From Ashinkailepas kermadecensis (taxonomy: Eukaryota; Arthropoda; Thecostraca; Neolepadidae), in assembly GCA_034440615.1 (NCBI GenBank), contig JAOTOM010004375.1:163501-227500 (forward strand): a stretch of DNA of 64,000 nucleotides. Direction: 5' to 3'. Position numbers and translations under genes: made by a program. The notes beneath the pieces were generated by a model. That model was not told the origin of the DNA. It made no database searches and saw only the letters and a list, made by a program, of their open reading frames with translations. How positions within the stretch are numbered: position 1 is the stretch's first letter; every line of letters begins with the position of its first letter. Shown piece by piece: positions 55,801 to 64,000 of this stretch.

Positions 55801-58800
55801 ATAACCAACCGATCAGGGACTCGTGTCTGTGCTTACCAGTTAGTTGCTGGCATGTCTATTGAACTTTCTACTCAATCCAGCCAGCGTCATTTACTCATCA
55901 GTCAAGACAGTTCGTCTTGACTGATGACGACATCTATGACGATCTTCGTCATAGATGTCTTCCTGAAAAGACAACGTTCTGGATGGCGAAAATTCAAGCC
56001 AACGCTGGTTTTCCGGCCCTGTTCCCGAGCTCACAAGACACGTTGATATCGCCCCTTGAATAACACCTAGGAACAGGGGTGTAGTTATATATGCTTTTGA
56101 GGGTGACTGCCCCCCTCCAATAATGTTTATTGTTAACATGGGACCCTATTTAGTGTTCCCCCTTGGCGCTGCATGACCATTGCAGTCCTTGCGCTCCTAA
56201 ACCCTAATAACTAACCAACGAGTGTGCCCCCAATCCATTTGGGTTCGCCTATTGTCTTCATGTATTGTGTCCCGACCCCCAATCATTTTCCAAAATCAGC
56301 ACTCGTGCCTGTGCCGCACGGCTGTAGCAGTCGTGTGTTACTCAGCATTGCGTCCACGTTTGCGATTGCAGGCGTCTAAGCAAGGATGTGAACATGATTT
56401 CAAATCGAGATAGCTTCTAAGTCCTGGGGAAAATATCTACCAAAATCATAATTTGCGCCCATTTCGAGGTGAGGGATCATCACCTTAGTGCTGCTCCATT
56501 TGCGTAGTCTGTCACAAATTCTGCAGGTAGAATTGTCTAATATTTACATTCTAACATCTGACTGAGTGAATTTGAATACACTGTGTCACTGTCGTGCTAC
56601 AGCTGTGTCACTGCTTGGTCTGTGCTGGCACTGCTTTGTCGTACTGTATGTGTGTCAACGCTGTCATTGTTGTGGCTGTCATTGTACTGCTGTATCTACT
56701 GCGTACTGATGTGTCACTGATGTGTCTGTGCTGTTCATGTGATATATCACTGCTGTGTATATGCTTTATGCATTCTGTATGTGCTGTGTGTGTGCTGTAT
56801 AGGTGTGTCTGTGCTGTCACTGATGTGTATGTATGCTGTATGTACTATGTATGTGCTGTCTGCGCTATGCAGATGTATATATGCCGTGTAGGTGTTGTGT
56901 ATATGCTGTATGCATTCTGTATATGCTGTGTAGGTGCTGTGCCTGTGCTGTAGGCATTCTGTATATGCTGTGTAGGTGCTGTCTGCTGTGTCTGTATTTT
57001 GTATCTATTCTATATGTGCTGTATAGGTGTTGTGTATGTTCTGTGGGTGTTGTGTATGTTCTGTGTAGGTGTTGTGTATGTTCTGTGTAGGTGTTGTGTA
57101 TCTATTCTATATGTGCTGTATTTGTCTTGTGTATGTTCTGTGTATGTGTTGTGTATGTTCTGTGTAGGTGTTGTGTATGTTCTGTGTAGGTGTTGTGTAT
57201 GTTCTGTGCAGGTGTTGTGTATGTTCTGTGTAGGTGTTGTGTATGTCCTGTGTATGTGTTGTGTATGTTCTGTGTAGGTGTTGTGTATGTATACTCCTTG
57301 CGCCGTGTCGGTGTCGTGTCACTGTGGCGGCGGTGCGGGTGCCGTGTGGCGACACCAGCTGTGCGGTGACGGGCCGTCCTGCCCCGACACCGACACTGAC
57401 ACCGACACTGACACTGACACTGCTGCTGTATAGGCCGGCGGCGGCCGCCGCACCTGTGTGGCGCGCCGCTGCTCGCGCCGTGACTGGCGCCGCCGGGGCT
57501 GGCCGGGGTGGAGGTGCGTCTGGTGCCAAGTGTGTCGGTCTGCCGGCCACACACTGCGGGATTTATGCGGTGGTTTGGTGTGGTGTTTAGATTGAGGCAT
57601 GCTCTGTCCGTTTCCAGGCTGTGAGGAAGGAGACTGAGGAAGTGCACAGATGAAGAGACGGGAGAGAGTTTGGGTTTGAGCGGGGTTTGAGCAGGGTCGG
57701 GATGAATGAATTCGGCAACATTGGGCGTGTTGGGCATGTATATTACGCACCTACCCGGGGCTATCCTAGCCTGGCCTAGCATAGCAGCATAACCTAGCCT
57801 AGCCTAGCAACATGACCTAGCCTGACCCATCCCAGGACTGTGTGCCGCGTCAGTGGCATGTTACGGTGTGGTGGTCCGTCTGCCGCCCGGTTCGGGTGGT
57901 ATGAAACCCACCGCCGGAGCGGGGAGGGGCGGGAGAACAGACAGGCGAAGGGGGGTGTATCGATTGTCCCGTCATTTTTGGACTCAATCAGCGGAGTTGG
58001 AGTACTTTGCGCCGAAGAGGAAACGGAACCTTGGGCGCTTTTCTGGACGCACTGAACTGCTATAATGTATAGCATCGCTCTACGCTGAAGATGCACCCTT
58101 GTGTGTTTAGTGTGTCTTTTCTGGACGCACTGAACTGCTATAATGTGTAGCATCGCTCTACGCTGAAGAGGCACCCTTGTGTGCTCAGTGTGCTGGTGTG
58201 TCGAGGGTGGTAGTGAAGCGTGTTTAGTTTGGGAGAGAGTATTGAGCCTTTGATGTACTGAGTGTCACTCAGTGAGTATTGCCGAGCTGCGCGGCCGAAC
58301 TCCTCAGTTTAGTGTCAAATGTAGATCCACCGTCAAATTTTGCCTTCGGAAATGTAGCATGTGAGATTGCACATGCAAGTTTCACATGTAATTATATAAA
58401 TATTTTGTGCTATCCAGTATCCCACAACACGACGCAAAACCAGCAATGAACCCGAATGGATTTGTGTCTGCTGCAATGCGCATATCGTGAATAGCTACGG
58501 TGCAATTGATGTATTTCGTTAAACTATGGATGTAAATGTGTGTCCAGTGATGTACGATTTTTCATCGACATTTTGCTACTTGGACGCCGATCATATCGTC
58601 CTCACCGGCGGCAGTTTGAGAGGAGGGAATTCGTGTTCATTGGATGGGACATACATGTATGGCTTTTGAAGGGTTTGGCCAAGTTTCATACGGTGTGGAG
58701 GACCGGAGTTGGCGGAGATTGCCGGCGCAGCCTCTGTCGATCCCCTTGTCACCGTCTGACTCAAATTATATCAGACTGGGCACGTGGCGCAGGTAGGATT

Positions 58801-61800
58801 GTGCAAGGTGTGCATGTGCTGTACTTTATCACGTGGGGAAGTATATTTTTTTCAAGATGTACATGTTCTGTACCGTATCACGTGGACAATGGACATGTAT
58901 CACGTGGACAATGGACATGTATCACGTGGACAATGGACGTGTATCACGTGGACAATGGACATGTATCACGTGGACAATGGACATGTATCACGTGGACTGA
59001 TGGCGTTCCTCGCGAGGTCCGCACCTCTAGCGCCGTGTGAGGGTTGGCCCTCTGGGAAGCCGGACACCGCACAGTGACCATATTCCGGTGGCCCTCTGGG
59101 TTTTGGGCCCGTGACCTGTGTCCGGTGACGCCAGTCGGCGACAGTGTGGGTCACAGCAGCTGAGGCGCCCTGATTGCCAGATAACTAACCAACTAAGTGC
59201 CAACGCACTGGATCCAATGTAGCCATTTAATGCACATGTCCGGTAATGATAATGCAGCATGTATATACCAGACGATGTCCAGCTGAAGCTGAGACGATGT
59301 TGGTGACGAGTGGTCTAGGGGTAAGATGCTCGTCTCACAATCGAAAGATTGTGGGTTCGAGTCTCACCTGTCGCTACTCTTCGCCCGCGACCAATCGGCG
59401 TGAAAGATTGGCGACGCTACATGACTCAACGGTCGACGTGTCGTAAAACCAATAAGCAAGCTGAGACGATGTGCAGCTGGAGCGGCGACACGCGTCAGAC
59501 AATGGCCACCGCTTGGACGGCGTGATGCCTCCAGGGCCGTCAGTCGGACATTTCGGTGGTGTTGGGCTAGGATTTTACCCCAGAGTGGTGGCCTGTGGAG
59601 TGGCCAGGCACTGCAGCAAATTACCACCGCTGGTATGTGGCGTTACCTGGCGCTGCAGCCGGTTACCACCGGTGGTATGTGGCGTTACCCGGCGCTGCAG
59701 CCGGTTACCACCGGTGGTATGTGGCGCTGCAGCCGGTTACCACCGGTGCCGCCGCAGCCAGATGACTGTTTCCTGTGTTGCCATGGCTGCTGCTCGTCAC
59801 CCACAATGCACCTCCGCTGTTGCCATGTAGTGGTTGACAGTTTACCCCCGGATAATCCACCCACCCGTTGATGGCGTATCCTCGTGCCGCGCGAATTGTC
59901 TCCCTGCGGCTCGCGTCAGGCCGAACGGTCGCTCACTCGGCTCTGCCCGCCCGCCGCCGGCTGGGGTGACCTTGAGCGGTCCCTCACTCGGCGCTCCGCC
60001 CGCCCGCCGCCGGCTGGGGTGACCTTGAGCGGTCCCTCACTCGGCGCTCCGCCCGCCCGCCGCCGGCTGGGGTGACCTTGAGCGGTCCCTCACTCGGCGC
60101 TCCGCCCGCCCGCCCGCCGGCTGGGTGAACCTGAACTGAACGCCTCCGCCTCCCAGTGTTTGCTTGGTCGCAAAATGACTCGGCGTAGTGGCCGCGCCCT
60201 GAGACATCGGTCCACCAGCACCGTGGTGGTTCGTTTCTCGACGAGGAGGTGGTGTGCTCGTGGTTGCGCATGATTAATGTTCTGCGTGAAGGAAGTGTTT
60301 TTCCGGCCAGCTGATTGCTTCCTGCGTCAGCGTATTGCTTTCATTATTTGTCGTTATCCTTGATCGGTGTTGAGCGTTGACAACATAGCTCTGTTACCAC
60401 GCAAGTGTTTGTGTCCGTGCTGCCACCAGTGGAGTTGCCCGCATTGCTGCCTCATTTTAGCCGTATTCGCCACCACAAATATGGAGGCCGGCAGTCCGGG
60501 GGTACGGTACCCGTCTACCGACCGGAAGGTTGTGTGTTCGAGTCCCACCTGTCGCTACTCTTCGGCGGCGACAAATCGGCGTGCGAAATTGGCGACGCGA
60601 TGTGACCAAAAACGATTGACGCTTCGTGAAACCAAGAGCTGTCACCGCGACCATAAATGTGATCGCTGATTAAAATTACCGTACAAATTGCCAATCAATA
60701 TTATAATCACCGCAATGTTAGCCAATCCTAATTATCGCAATTACCGCATTGATAATTATCCAATGCTGGTCTAAATTAGCTCTCGTGTTGGTACCAGATC
60801 ATCCCATGACACATGTGACGTGCTGCTCCCATGTGGTGGTGTCCCGTGTGGTGAGTACCGTGTGGTATTGACCGGTGGCGAGTTGGCCACATTATCGCCA
60901 GTGGACCTGTCCGTGCTGTCGGCGGCTGGTTCCCGGCGCTGCTCCCCGCGGCCAGCCACCCCGGTGGACCTGTCCGTGCTGTCGGCGGCTGGTTCCCGGC
61001 GCTGTCCCCGCGGCCAGCCACCCCGGTGGACCTGTCGGCGGCTGGTTCCCGGCGCTGCTCCCGCGGCCAGCCACCCCAGTGGACCTGTCCGTGCTGTCGG
61101 CGGCTGGTTCCCGGCGCTGCTCCCCGCGGCCAGCCACCCCGGTGGACCTGTCGGCGGCTGGTTCCCGGCGCTGCTCCCCGCGGCCAGCCACCCCGGTGGA
61201 CCTGTCGGCGGCTGGTTCCCGGCGCTGCTCCCCGCGGCCAGCCACCCCGGTGGACCTGTCGGCGGCTGGCTCCCGGCGCTGCTCCCCGCGGCCGGCCACC
61301 CCGGTGCTATCTGTGCTGCCGCCCTGCTGCTGCCATACCCTGCTATGTTCCCAGCCTGTTGTGCATGGTGTTGTTGTTGTTTGTTGATTGTGGCTTCACG
61401 GCGGGCTAAGAAGCTGAGGCCATATGGCGTCGCCTGCCTCTCACCCTGGCAGGAAGGGCGGGCGCTGGGGAATCAAGTTCCGTACCTCTGGTCTCTCGGA
61501 CGCTCAGCTTAGCCACTGAGCCGCCGACGCCCTCTCCGTGCCTCCGGTGGAGATGGTCCTCGTGTTGCTAGTGTTGTGACTCCGATGCTGATCCCCCCCC
61601 CATGTTGTGACATTGACCGCGTTCTCAGTGTTGTGACTGTGGTGCTGGTTCCCCCGTTGTTGTGACATTGACCATGTTCTCAGTTGGTGCCCCCCGATGT
61701 TGTGACCTTGACCGTGCTCTGTGTTGTGACCCCGGTGCTGATGCCCCCTGTGTTGTGACCGCGATGCCCCCACCCCCACCCCCGGTGTCGTGACCCTGGC

Positions 61801-62030
61801 GGTGTTCGCAGTAGTGTAACCCCGGTGCTAGTTCCCCCGCTGTTGTGACCTTGACCGTGTCCTCAGTGTTATGACCCAGACGTGACCCGGTGTGGCTGTG
61901 GCCGCAGAGACCACCACCAAGACGGGCATGATCCTGTTGTGCGGCGAGATCAACTCGACCGCCACCATCGACTACCAGAAGATCGTGCGTGACACCATCC
62001 GCGACATCGGCTACGACGACTGCCGAAAAG
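40750..62030 (+). CDS. Sam-S: S-adenosylmethionine synthetase, exons 1-3 (3' part beyond window)
   Basis: Join 40,750-40,888; 54,517-54,594; 61,908-62,030, 113 codons plus one base, about 28 percent of the usual 395-410 residues. The enzyme makes S-adenosylmethionine from methionine and ATP in the cytosol. Recognisable blocks: [12 protein letters not shown] (ATP-binding His), [17 protein letters not shown] (metal-binding Asp), [37 protein letters not shown] and IGYDD. All junctions are GT-AG and all splits are after codon base 1. Odd points are Ala instead of the near-invariant Pro in GEGHPDK, and CRKG where SSKG is usual. Introns of 13.6 and 7.3 kb are full of repeats. The next exon (normally starting FD.KTCNVL) was not found before 64,000. 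Confidence 0.93.
40889..41417. other. Start of Sam-S intron 1, AT-rich
   Basis: AT-rich sequence with loose cctaacctaacc words. Nothing coding is recognised. The AT-rich character continues to about 46,800, unlike the GC-rich rest of the intron. Confidence 0.5.
41418..41781. mobile_element. 364-bp palindromic MITE
   Basis: Arms of about 90-100 bases, beginning ggtaatctttacctttcggc on the left and ending the same way in reverse complement on the right. The arms include gtacagtggggaacagtgac. Between them is an AT-rich centre with ggttaggttaggttag. Flanks gatttttt and aatttgtt may be a decayed 8-bp duplication. Confidence 0.85.
41985..43118. mobile_element. Second copy of the palindromic MITE, with 8-bp target duplication and nested insert
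   Basis: The element runs 41,993-43,110 with diverged ends ggcaatctttacctttcggc and, on the right, the complement of ggtaatctttacc. The exact duplication gttatttt flanks it at 41,985-41,992 and 43,111-43,118. It is longer than the first copy because another element sits inside. Confidence 0.85.
42062..42833. mobile_element. 768-bp Tc1/mariner-type MITE nested in the palindromic MITE
   Basis: Body 42,064-42,831 with TA on both sides. Terminal inverted repeats gccggttttacagcggaaa (left) and gtcggttttacagcggcaa (right, reversed). No transposase frame is seen, so it is non-autonomous. Confidence 0.8.
43230..43770. repeat. Diverged ~320-bp tandem duplication in intron 1
   Basis: The segments from about 43,235 and 43,558 share gtgttaaaat, ctcattaggtgcgag or its variant, and caaaatgagt in the same order. 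A similar ~155-bp duplication lies at 43,930-44,195 (aagaagcatgatg, ggaaggatgt, cccaccctact). Confidence 0.65.
44435..44662. repeat. ACCT tetranucleotide runs
   Basis: Runs of ctacctacctacc near 44,445 and at 44,625-44,660, the second preceded by the inverse taggtaggtgcc wording, so a small hairpin can form. Confidence 0.8.
44925..45085 (-). mobile_element. DNA-transposon remnant
   Basis: The minus strand begins tgcaagccaggggcagatac, like the accaggggcggatcc end at 28,590, and ends with agaggggtgccaac. Confidence 0.4.
45090..47000. other. AT-rich part of Sam-S intron 1
   Basis: No repeats longer than a few units and no recognised coding sequence. A G-run stands at 46,675-46,686. Confidence 0.5.
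47016..47440. repeat. 33-bp minisatellite, about 13 units
   Basis: Units with tgccatcgacaactcgtgga and gtatctgatccga. The length is a multiple of three, so frames on both strands stay open through the array. The flanks show no gene. Confidence 0.97.
47600..47676 (+). mobile_element. Retrotransposon 3' end
   Basis: Ends gatgcgccctaaagccc, aaataactaactaac, the same tail as at 24,727-24,755. The upstream limit is not defined. Confidence 0.6.
47690..47905. repeat. 23-bp minisatellite, about 9 units
   Basis: Units with ctcggtggggaggtcgtcct and gaa. Confidence 0.95.
48080..48290. repeat. 23-bp minisatellite, about 9 units
   Basis: Units with cacccggtggagctgtcgcc and cta or gta. GC-rich open sequence at 48,290-48,700 follows; no protein is recognised there. 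Confidence 0.95.
48716..49086 (+). repeat. 58-bp minisatellite grown from a retrotransposon tail
   Basis: About six units with gcgtcggcctccggtgtgg, ttcacccccaggtggcg and ctatgtgatcgacatggc. The last unit continues into gcgctctgaagcccaaat and a caccaactgactgac tail, the 3' end of the LINE family. The unit is therefore part of the element's own 3' end. Confidence 0.85.
49300..49560 (+). mobile_element. SINE with an internal 36-bp expansion
   Basis: Lys-like head (gcgctagctggatcggtagg, gtgttcgaattcc). The body segment with ggcgggattaccgggtccac and ccacccgcgaccagcc is repeated four to five times before the normal ggcgtgagaggttggcgacg. Confidence 0.85.
49706..49850 (+). mobile_element. tRNA-derived SINE, third head type
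   Basis: Head cggtagcccagtggtcaagc, box B-like gggttcgattcccgg, body ccagggtgagaggcgggcga, tail gggcgtcgtaaagccac. The minus-strand copy is at 61,385-61,535. Confidence 0.8.
50688..50891 (+). mobile_element. SINE, second family, with 11-bp target duplication
   Basis: The insert 50,699-50,880 is flanked by gtccctctcat on both sides. Head gatggtccagtggttagtg, then gtcaacactcgcaccg and agcagtgtgggcggtgcc. Confidence 0.9.
50930..51215. repeat. 18-bp minisatellite, about 16 units
   Basis: Units with agtcccgagcctcttcac, drifting to ctcctcac and ctccccac forms. It starts next to the SINE's right end. Confidence 0.9.
51725..51885 (+). mobile_element. tRNA-derived SINE
   Basis: Box B-like tggattcgaatcccac, body gaccaatcggcgtgagaggt and gacgctatatgacc, tail cgtcgtaaaagaaccc then aaggttcttct. 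Confidence 0.75.
51890..52685. other. Spacer in Sam-S intron 1, no recognised gene
   Basis: Contains open frames of 70-90 codons (52,013-52,282) that match nothing I know. A coding-like stretch [15 protein letters not shown] lies next to the following array, but its family is not recognised. Confidence 0.4.
52686..53793. repeat. 27-bp minisatellite, 41 units
   Basis: Almost perfect units with gccatccagtggaggacg and tcgcagata; one unit lacks three bases near 53,400. In one plus frame each unit reads DSHPVEDVA. Frames on both strands are open, and the unit length is a multiple of three. No start, domain or signal suggests a real protein. Confidence 0.98.
54008..54085 (+). mobile_element. Truncated SINE, Lys-like head only
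   Basis: gtcgcggtagctcagtcgg and gtgggtttgaatcccaac give box A and box B; the usual body is missing. The end of the head (cacgatcgtgggtttga) is duplicated. Confidence 0.7.
54110..54298. repeat. Irregular 33-45 bp repeat
   Basis: Units with gtctgtggtctgatctgaag and cgctggtgggtg, about five copies of unequal length. Confidence 0.85.
54308..54516 (+). repeat. 32-bp repeat containing the Sam-S exon 2 acceptor tract
   Basis: Six units with gtagccgatgtctgacccgt and ctgcctgtcgca. Each contains ctgac, a pyrimidine tract and CAG. The last unit is modified to ccgcctgtccgtgtgtcg and supplies the true 3' splice site. Confidence 0.9.
54517..54594 (+). CDS. Sam-S: Sam-S exon 2
   Basis: 78 bases after the acceptor gtgtgtcgacag, encoding [20 protein letters not shown] and DAKVAC. 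Donor gtgagt at 54,595. The pyrimidine tract belongs to the last unit of a 32-bp tandem repeat. A mutated second copy of the exon end lies at about 54,629-54,672. Confidence 0.95.
54770..54860. repeat. 23-bp minisatellite, 4 units
   Basis: Units with tggtcgcggggttgcggcag and tat. Confidence 0.9.
55050..55215. repeat. 37-bp minisatellite, 4 units
   Basis: Units with gtacccgagcctgcccggtg and tcggtggtcgtcggcac. Confidence 0.95.
55635..55822 (+). mobile_element. SINE with 13-bp target duplication
   Basis: The insert 55,648-55,809 has the Glu-like head tggtctaggggtaagatgc, box B gggttcgaatctc, body atcggcgtgagagattggcg and tail cgtaaaaaccaataaccaac. Flanks are cgatcaggggctc and cgatcagggactc, one mismatch. 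Confidence 0.93.
55896..55959. other. Two adjacent perfect hairpins
   Basis: Hairpin 1: 55,896-55,908 against 55,914-55,926 (catcagtcaagac, 5-base loop). Hairpin 2: 55,929-55,942 against 55,946-55,959 (gacatctatgacga, 3-base loop). They are separated by two bases. The origin is unknown. Confidence 0.9.
56085..56260 (+). mobile_element. Transposon remnant split by a 64-bp retrotransposon tail
   Basis: Homologous to the reverse complement of 23,460-23,640. It is interrupted at 56,157-56,220 by ttggcgctgcatgacc to aataactaaccaac, the LINE 3' tail. The duplication agtgt flanks the insert at 56,152-56,156 and 56,221-56,225. Confidence 0.8.
56590..57300. repeat. Degenerate tgctgtgtgt region grading into a 22-bp minisatellite
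   Basis: Loose repeats of ctgtgtatatgctg become regular from about 57,020 as tgtgtaggtgttgtgtatgt plus tc. Cys/Val-rich frames are repeat translation. Confidence 0.85.
57301..58860. other. GC-rich and mixed part of Sam-S intron 2
   Basis: A CGACACTGA hexamer-type repeat lies at 57,375-57,425, a cctagcctagc run at 57,765-57,815, and two copies of an about 72-bp segment (cttttctggacgcactgaac, atagcatcgctctacgctg) at 58,035-58,185. No exon is recognised. Confidence 0.5.
58868..58998. repeat. 22-bp minisatellite with six CACGTG E-boxes
   Basis: Units gtatcacgtggacaatggac plus at. Each carries the E-box CACGTG, which also stands in the Sam-S promoter. Another CACGTG occurs at about 58,830. Confidence 0.95.
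59060..59195 (+). mobile_element. Retrotransposon 3' end
   Basis: Ends gaggcgccctgattgccaga, then taactaaccaac, the tail type shared with 24,727-24,755 and 56,180-56,220. Confidence 0.5.
59286..59472 (+). mobile_element. SINE with 15-bp target duplication
   Basis: The insert 59,301-59,457 lies between exact copies of aagctgagacgatgt. It has the Glu-like head, body and tail of the copy at 55,648. Confidence 0.95.
59600..59755. repeat. About 42-bp repeat, 3-4 units
   Basis: Units with gccggttaccaccggtggta and tgtggcgttacccggcgctg. Confidence 0.9.
59930..60125. repeat. 53-bp minisatellite, about 4 units
   Basis: Units with ctcactcggcgctccgcccg, cccgccgccggctgggg and tgaccttgagcggtcc. Confidence 0.95.
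60487..60650 (+). mobile_element. Diverged SINE copy
   Basis: Box B gtgttcgagtcccacc, body tcgctactcttcggcggcga and aattggcgacgcgatgtgac, tail cttcgtgaaaccaa. Confidence 0.7.
60895..61305. repeat. 54-63 bp minisatellite, about 7 units
   Basis: Units with ccccggtggacctgtcggcg, gctggttcccggcgctgctc and cccgcggccagcca; some have a 9-bp gtccgtgct addition. Confidence 0.95.
61385..61535 (-). mobile_element. SINE, third head type, minus strand
   Basis: The minus strand reads ggcggctcagtggctaagct, cagaggtacggaacttgatt and ccagggtgagaggcaggcga, the same layout as 49,706-49,850. Confidence 0.8.
61556..61907 (+). repeat. Irregular repeat up to the Sam-S exon 3 acceptor
   Basis: About six copies of ttgtgaccttgaccgtgt with tctcagtgttgtgac and tggtgctggttcccccg, of unequal length. 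Several contain a pyrimidine tract followed by CAG, resembling an acceptor. The true site (ggctgtggccgcag) follows the last copy. Confidence 0.8.
61908..62030 (+). CDS. Sam-S: Sam-S exon 3
   Basis: 123 bases after the acceptor ggctgtggccgcag, encoding [19 protein letters not shown] then [19 protein letters not shown] and CRK. Donor gtatcc at 62,031, followed by a C-run and ACC repeat. Confidence 0.95.
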
Positions 62031-64000
62031 GTATCCCCCCCCCCCCACCACCACCACCACCACCACCACCACCCAGACTTGTGCTCGACTCGAGTTGAAT
62101 CGAGAATCGACTCACGAATCAATCGTTTTTGGATGAGTCGTGAGTTGAATCGATTCTTTTCCCAAAAATATATCTTGAGTCGCGAGTTGAATCACATCTT
62201 TCTTTTTTTTAAATGAGTTGAATCACGAGTCAATCATTTGAATCACAATGAGTCATTTGAGTCTTGCGACTCAAATGCAAGTTATGAACAAATGATATAA
62301 AGCATGTATCTTTGTAAATAGTATGCCATGACACAAGGTAGGGAGTAAAAACACAGTATAATTATTCATGCTTAACATTACAATTGTCAACTTATCAGCT
62401 GCCAGCGAGTAAGGAATGAGGTGTACTTAAGTTATTTACGAAAAACGGATAACAACAACTACAAAAAAAGTATTAATGCTAAGCTTGGTATTCACAATCA
62501 GTATCATGTATGAGTCAATTCTAGTGCCAGAAACACAACACAGAAATGGGATGTGATTGTGAAAAATAATAGGGAACTGAAACGACCATGCACTTTTTTT
62601 GGAACAGGCATTTGCACTGAATAATTTGCGTCGGTTTGTGTGACAAATAACAAACCCAAGTTACCCTTACAAGAAGTTAGATCAAAATGTTCCTTAAAGC
62701 CCGCATGACGTCATTCGAAGTTAAAAAAAAATATGGTAGAAATTTGGTTGCAGAACTTTTCTCAAATCATACGCAATGGTCACTTTAATTTGCTACCTAG
62801 CAAATATATTTGTATTCCGCTCACCAGGTGAGTTATAATCTTTTCCCATTCTTTCCAGTGAGCATTTGTTCCGACACATTTTATTCTCATGCATAGACAA
62901 GGTCGGATTTGTGCATTGTAATCCGGCGTTTGGAGAGGAATATTTTGTAGTCATCCAGTATGGAGAATATTTTTATTCAAACCTTATGCATGGTAACTCA
63001 ACTTGCACCCATTTCAGTGAATTTTGAGCACTTTTCCTTGATCACAGCAGTTAGTTGTCAAAAGTTAATAACTTAGGAACTTCAACTTCCAGATGAAAAA
63101 ACAACAAATAATTTTCTGGGAAGGATAATGTCCAGGATCCCCAAAATCTAGGATCAGCCTATTTTTCCAAACATTTACCTACCTACCTACATTAACATAC
63201 AGCAGTTGTTGAAATCAGTTTTTCCAGACCAGCTAGACCCAGGGCATGATGCTTTCTTCCTTGGTGAATCTTGCATGGATTGTTGATGATACATGCATAA
63301 TTGAACATTTATGTACAACACCATTGTGATCTAGGAATGCCCTCCTGAAACTTGCAACTCAACTGAAACTCTCCTGCCAATGGGGAGAAGAAGCTATGGA
63401 GCAATTAGCGTCCCCTTGACTGTCCTTTCTTCCGCTCTTGAACGAGGGTGACAACTTGAACATGCAAAATGGATGGTAGAGGGAGCCTACCAATATCAGG
63501 AACAAGCCCTTTATTTTGGAGGCATTTGATGGTGAGCCTGCCGGAAATGGCACATTGTTGGGCAGGACGATTATTACTGGGTCATTTAGGATACCCTTTG
63601 ATGAAGCTAAAGAATAGGTCTTTCAATTAGAATACGTCAAAGTACCCTATATTGCCATAAAATATGCAAGATAGCGTAGAAAAAGTCGGTAAAATTGGGT
63701 GTAAACCAATGGTGAAGGGAAACCTTCAAGCCTGCTACCAAACAAACTTCGTGGGGGCAACAGACCAACGCAATCATATTCTGTGCAGATACCTATTGCA
63801 GTGCAGAACCTGGGTGCCATGTTGCAGTCAGGTGATGTGTGTCAGGTATGTGATTCAGGTTGTGTGTGCATCATGCTGATGTGGATTGAGGTATTATGCA
63901 CTCATTGCTTTGCATATGCATTGACAACCATTCATTTCGTTAATCTGTTTGAGTCAATTTCCTTATGCACATGCACGTTCATTTATCTGTATATTTATCC
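62031..64000. other. Start of Sam-S intron 3
   Basis: Begins with a C-run and ACC repeat (62,034-62,075), then degenerate gagttgaatc words with inverted partners (62,085-62,285), then plain AT-rich sequence. A short ACCT run lies at 63,176-63,190. Exon 4 was not found. Confidence 0.6.

Noticed and set aside
62031..64000. Sam-S exon 4
   Set aside because: I searched for a sequence encoding the usual KTCNVLVALEQQSP block and saw none; it must lie beyond the window.

Overview
The window is nuclear DNA from an animal, most likely an arthropod and possibly a crustacean. The reasons are spliced genes with GT-AG introns, an S-adenosylmethionine synthetase whose exons read like arthropod Sam-S, a secreted His/Gly/Tyr/Lys-rich protein of arthropod type, tRNA-derived SINEs with target-site duplications, non-LTR retrotransposons, and GGTTAG-rich AT tracts. 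Nothing prokaryotic is present. The species cannot be named from the sequence. About two fifths of the window is tandem repeats, with more than 30 different minisatellites. Most long open frames are these arrays read through and are not genes.

Two host genes can be modelled, both on the plus strand. Gene 1 (19,500 to 29,697) has five coding exons whose phases all agree and ends in a TGA. It encodes about 296 residues: a signal peptide, then a long His/Gly/Tyr/Lys/Asp-rich chain. A CpG-rich promoter with CRE-like palindromes lies just upstream. Gene 2 (from 40,750, leaving the window on the right) is S-adenosylmethionine synthetase. Exons 1 to 3 (40,750-40,888; 54,517-54,594; 61,908-62,030) give the first 113 codons. 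Introns 1 and 2 are about 13.6 and 7.3 kb and are filled with minisatellites, SINEs, LINE tails and nested MITEs. Its promoter has a CACGTG palindrome and a TATA box.

From 3.7 to 17.8 kb lies the most unusual structure. A decayed I-like LINE (endonuclease, linker, RT thumb, RNase H and a C-terminal zinc-finger-like region, with the RT catalytic core deleted) is broken up by six minisatellites of 35, 35, 37, 52, 83 and 11 bp. At five of the six the repeat unit, or the unit plus its flank, still reads as the ORF2 protein segment expected at that point. The arrays therefore look as if they grew in place from transposon coding sequence. A later CR1/L2-like LINE with an open reverse transcriptase frame landed inside the first array.

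The remaining spacers hold tRNA-derived SINEs, several with clear target-site duplications. They carry different tRNA heads but share a related body and a 3' tail resembling that of the LINE. There are also short retrotransposon 3' ends, MITEs with 8-bp or TA duplications, large CT and TA microsatellites, and several strong hairpins. A second recurring pattern is that five of the six internal 3' splice sites are preceded by tandem repeats that copy splice-acceptor or branch-point-like sequence. No CRISPR array, operon, rRNA gene or convincing free-standing tRNA gene was found.
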